From Flagellimonas okinawensis (GTDB taxonomy: Bacteria; Bacteroidota; Bacteroidia; Flavobacteriales; Flavobacteriaceae): a DNA stretch of 64,000 nt. The translations under genes and the position numbers were made by a program. Location: assembly GCF_029194005.1 (NCBI RefSeq), contig NZ_JARFVA010000004.1:124001-188000 (forward strand), written 5' to 3'. A model generated the notes under the pieces. It searched no databases. It had not been told where the DNA came from and worked only from the letters and a program-made list of their open reading frames with translations. This document shows positions 62,663-64,000 of the stretch, piece by piece (the stretch's first letter is position 1; each line of letters begins with the position of its first letter).

Positions 62663-63397
62663 ATGGTTACAAAAAACCAAATTAAACTAGTTGTTAGCCT
62701 AAAGCAAAAAAAGTACCGATCTCAACATGGACTATTCGTGGTGGAGGGTGAGAAAGTGGTGAACGAGCTGCTGGATGCAGGATATGCGCCTTTTGGAGTT
62801 TTTGTGGATGCACCTGAACTTATCGATAAATTTAAAGGTTCGGAACTAGTGTCGAAAAAGGAGTTGAAGCAAATGAGCAGTCTGACCCATCCTAATGGGG
62901 TATTAGCTGTTTTTCACATGAAGGAAACCGAAGGTTCCCGATACATAGGCTGGACCGTGGTTTTGGATGCCGTGAGAGATCCAGGGAACTTGGGGACCAT
63001 TGTCAGGCTTTGCGATTGGTTCGGTATCAAGGAATTGGTGTGTTCACAGGATACCGTAGATTGTTATAACCCAAAGGTGCTTCAGGCAACGATGGGGTCC
63101 ATTTCACGGGTGAACATATCATATCTTGATTTAAAGGATTTTTTAGGAGCTACCGACCTTCCCGTTTATGGGGCATATATGGATGGTGAGCCAGTATACG
63201 GGGCCAAACTGCCCGAAGCCGGGATATTAGTGATGGGCAACGAGGGTAACGGGATTTCCGATCATGTAGGCCGATATATTACCGACAGGATTGCCATACC
63301 ACAATTTGGCGAAGCTACTACTGAGAGCCTTAATGTGGCGACTGCCACTGCGATTCTACTGAACGAGATCTGCAGAAAGCAATTTATTCAAAAGTAA
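62663..63397 (+). CDS. TrmH/SpoU-family RNA methyltransferase
   Basis: This 244-residue SPOUT enzyme methylates 2'-O of RNA ribose, on tRNA or 23S rRNA. An N-terminal substrate-binding domain (HGLFVVEGEKVVNELL, about 22-37) is followed by the SAM-binding knot: LDAVRDPGNLGTIVRLCDWFG (split at about 105-125), LVMGNEGNGIS (about 190) and IPQFGEATTESLNVATATAIL. The exact target (RlmB-like or other) cannot be decided. It is divergent from the TamL gene (24 bp between starts), and its end overlaps the convergent PorT gene by 14 bp. Confidence 0.92.
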   Translation: MVTKNQIKLVVSLKQKKYRSQHGLFVVEGEKVVNELLDAGYAPFGVFVDAPELIDKFKGSELVSKKELKQMSSLTHPNGVLAVFHMKETEGSRYIGWTVVLDAVRDPGNLGTIVRLCDWFGIKELVCSQDTVDCYNPKVLQATMGSISRVNISYLDLKDFLGATDLPVYGAYMDGEPVYGAKLPEAGILVMGNEGNGISDHVGRYITDRIAIPQFGEATTESLNVATATAILLNEICRKQFIQK

Positions 63398-64000
63398 AGT
63401 TGATAAAGATGCCACGGGTTCGCATGGCATTAATGTTTCCGGTCCAAGGACTGTTGGGGTCTACATCGGGAACCAATTCATCCGTTAGTGCAAACACGCC
63501 CCTTATCGATGGGGTAAACTTGAAATATTCCGTGTAAAAATCAATTCCAAAGCCCAATTCGTAACCATAGACATTTTGTTTCATTCGAAACTGGCCACTG
63601 CTGTTGTCATCCAGACTATCTTCTTGACTGCCCAAATTTATCGAGGTATAAACGCCCCCGATCACAAATGGTTTCCAGTTACCGATCCTGCGCGTACTGG
63701 CTTTTATCAATAGGGGGAACCGGATGTAGGTTGAGCGTACCTCTCGAATGGCTTCGGCTTCGGTTGTGAACCCTGGAAAACCGAGAGTCCTTGAGGTATA
63801 TAGAAGTCCAGGTTCGAAACGCGCATCGAGAAATTCGTTTATCCGAAGTTCCCCGATAAGCCCAACATTGAAACCAAAGCTTTTATCTACCAAAATGTCC
63901 CTGCCAATATCCTCCTCATATTCAAATTGAAAGTCATATTGATTAAAGCCCAGATAATATCCCCAGTTCAAAAACTTCTTGTCCTCGTTTTGAAGGTTCA
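63384..64000 (-). CDS. porT: PorT-like outer-membrane protein of the type IX secretion system, N-terminus off the window
   Basis: The frame runs to the window edge without a start, so the N-terminus is missing; it ends at 63384. What is visible is a small outer-membrane barrel (GYYLGFNQYDFQFEYEED, RFEPGLLYTSR, PFVIGGVYTSINLG, ending in IFINFTFE), matching the PorT/SprT family, a component of the type IX secretion system. Convergence with TrmH and the nearby TamL gene are common in flavobacteria. T9SS use fits gldB and gldC in this window. The family call is good but not certain without the N-terminus. Confidence 0.75.
   Translation of the reverse strand, partial: NLQNEDKKFLNWGYYLGFNQYDFQFEYEEDIGRDILVDKSFGFNVGLIGELRINEFLDARFEPGLLYTSRTLGFPGFTTEAEAIREVRSTYIRFPLLIKASTRRIGNWKPFVIGGVYTSINLGSQEDSLDDNSSGQFRMKQNVYGYELGFGIDFYTEYFKFTPSIRGVFALTDELVPDVDPNSPWTGNINAMRTRGIFINFTFE

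Noticed and set aside
1..64000. CRISPR arrays, riboswitches and rRNA genes
   Set aside because: I found no regularly spaced repeats, no known aptamer pattern and no rRNA-like sequence in the window.

Overview
The window is a piece of chromosome from a marine-type member of the Flavobacteriaceae (Bacteroidota), probably close to Muricauda/Allomuricauda. That placement is an inference from gldB and gldC, a PorT-like secretion protein, a TamL-type lipoprotein, GLPGLI-family and carboxypeptidase-regulatory-like proteins, a primary sigma factor without region 1.1, and a TAnnTTTG promoter box. No database search was possible.

Left chromosomal part (1-26.4 kb). A partial S15-type peptidase is followed by dnaG, a NarL-type response regulator, nadE, gldB-gldC, a membrane protein, an SH3-like protein, a pirin, an alpha/beta hydrolase and engB. 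From 10.3 to 25.8 kb lies a complete division and cell wall (dcw) cluster, all on + and mostly with overlapping or near-touching genes: mraZ, rsmH, ftsL, a PASTA-bearing FtsI-type PBP, murE, mraY, murD, ftsW, murG, murC, ftsQ, ftsA, ftsZ. Phased GTGG boxes precede mraZ, and a strong terminator follows ftsZ. A YqeY-type protein and tRNA-Arg(TCG) come next.

Island (about 26.45-45.76 kb). A probable 19-kb integrative and mobilizable element sits at the 3' end of tRNA-Arg. Its left end carries a large serine recombinase whose reading frame runs into the tRNA gene, a 59-codon coupled ORF, a small hypothetical protein, a relaxase (with a nested ORF), MobC and an oriT-like cluster of inverted repeats. 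The cargo is more AT-rich. It contains an erythromycin-esterase-like gene, a decayed second copy with its duplicated upstream region, a peptide secretion locus, a 1301-bp IS4-family insertion sequence with 9-bp target duplications, and a small secreted protein - GLPGLI - outer-membrane barrel module.

The most interesting part is the peptide locus (32.7-40.0 kb). A 50-codon gene too short for ordinary gene finding (37263-37415) encodes a peptide with a double-glycine leader ending LESVVGG and a 27-residue core holding four cysteines. Around it are a C39-peptidase ABC exporter, a one-span HlyD-like protein with its own cysteine cluster, two carboxypeptidase-regulatory-like envelope proteins, and a fusion of a degenerate C39-like domain, a VKOR domain and a DsbA-like thioredoxin domain. 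I infer a locus that makes, oxidises, trims and exports a small disulfide-containing peptide, such as a bacteriocin or signal.

Right chromosomal part (45.8-64 kb). It holds a 7TM-DISM hybrid histidine kinase, a YHS protein, a DinB/NRDE/ATP-grasp gene run, glutathione peroxidase, DoxX, YpdA, rpe, the primary sigma factor, pnp, rpsO, accD, fbaA, a TamL-type BamA-family lipoprotein, a TrmH-family methyltransferase and a partial PorT-like gene. Three housekeeping proteins have lost textbook residues: DnaG and AccD lack all four zinc ligands, and the NarL-type regulator has Glu in place of the phosphorylated Asp.
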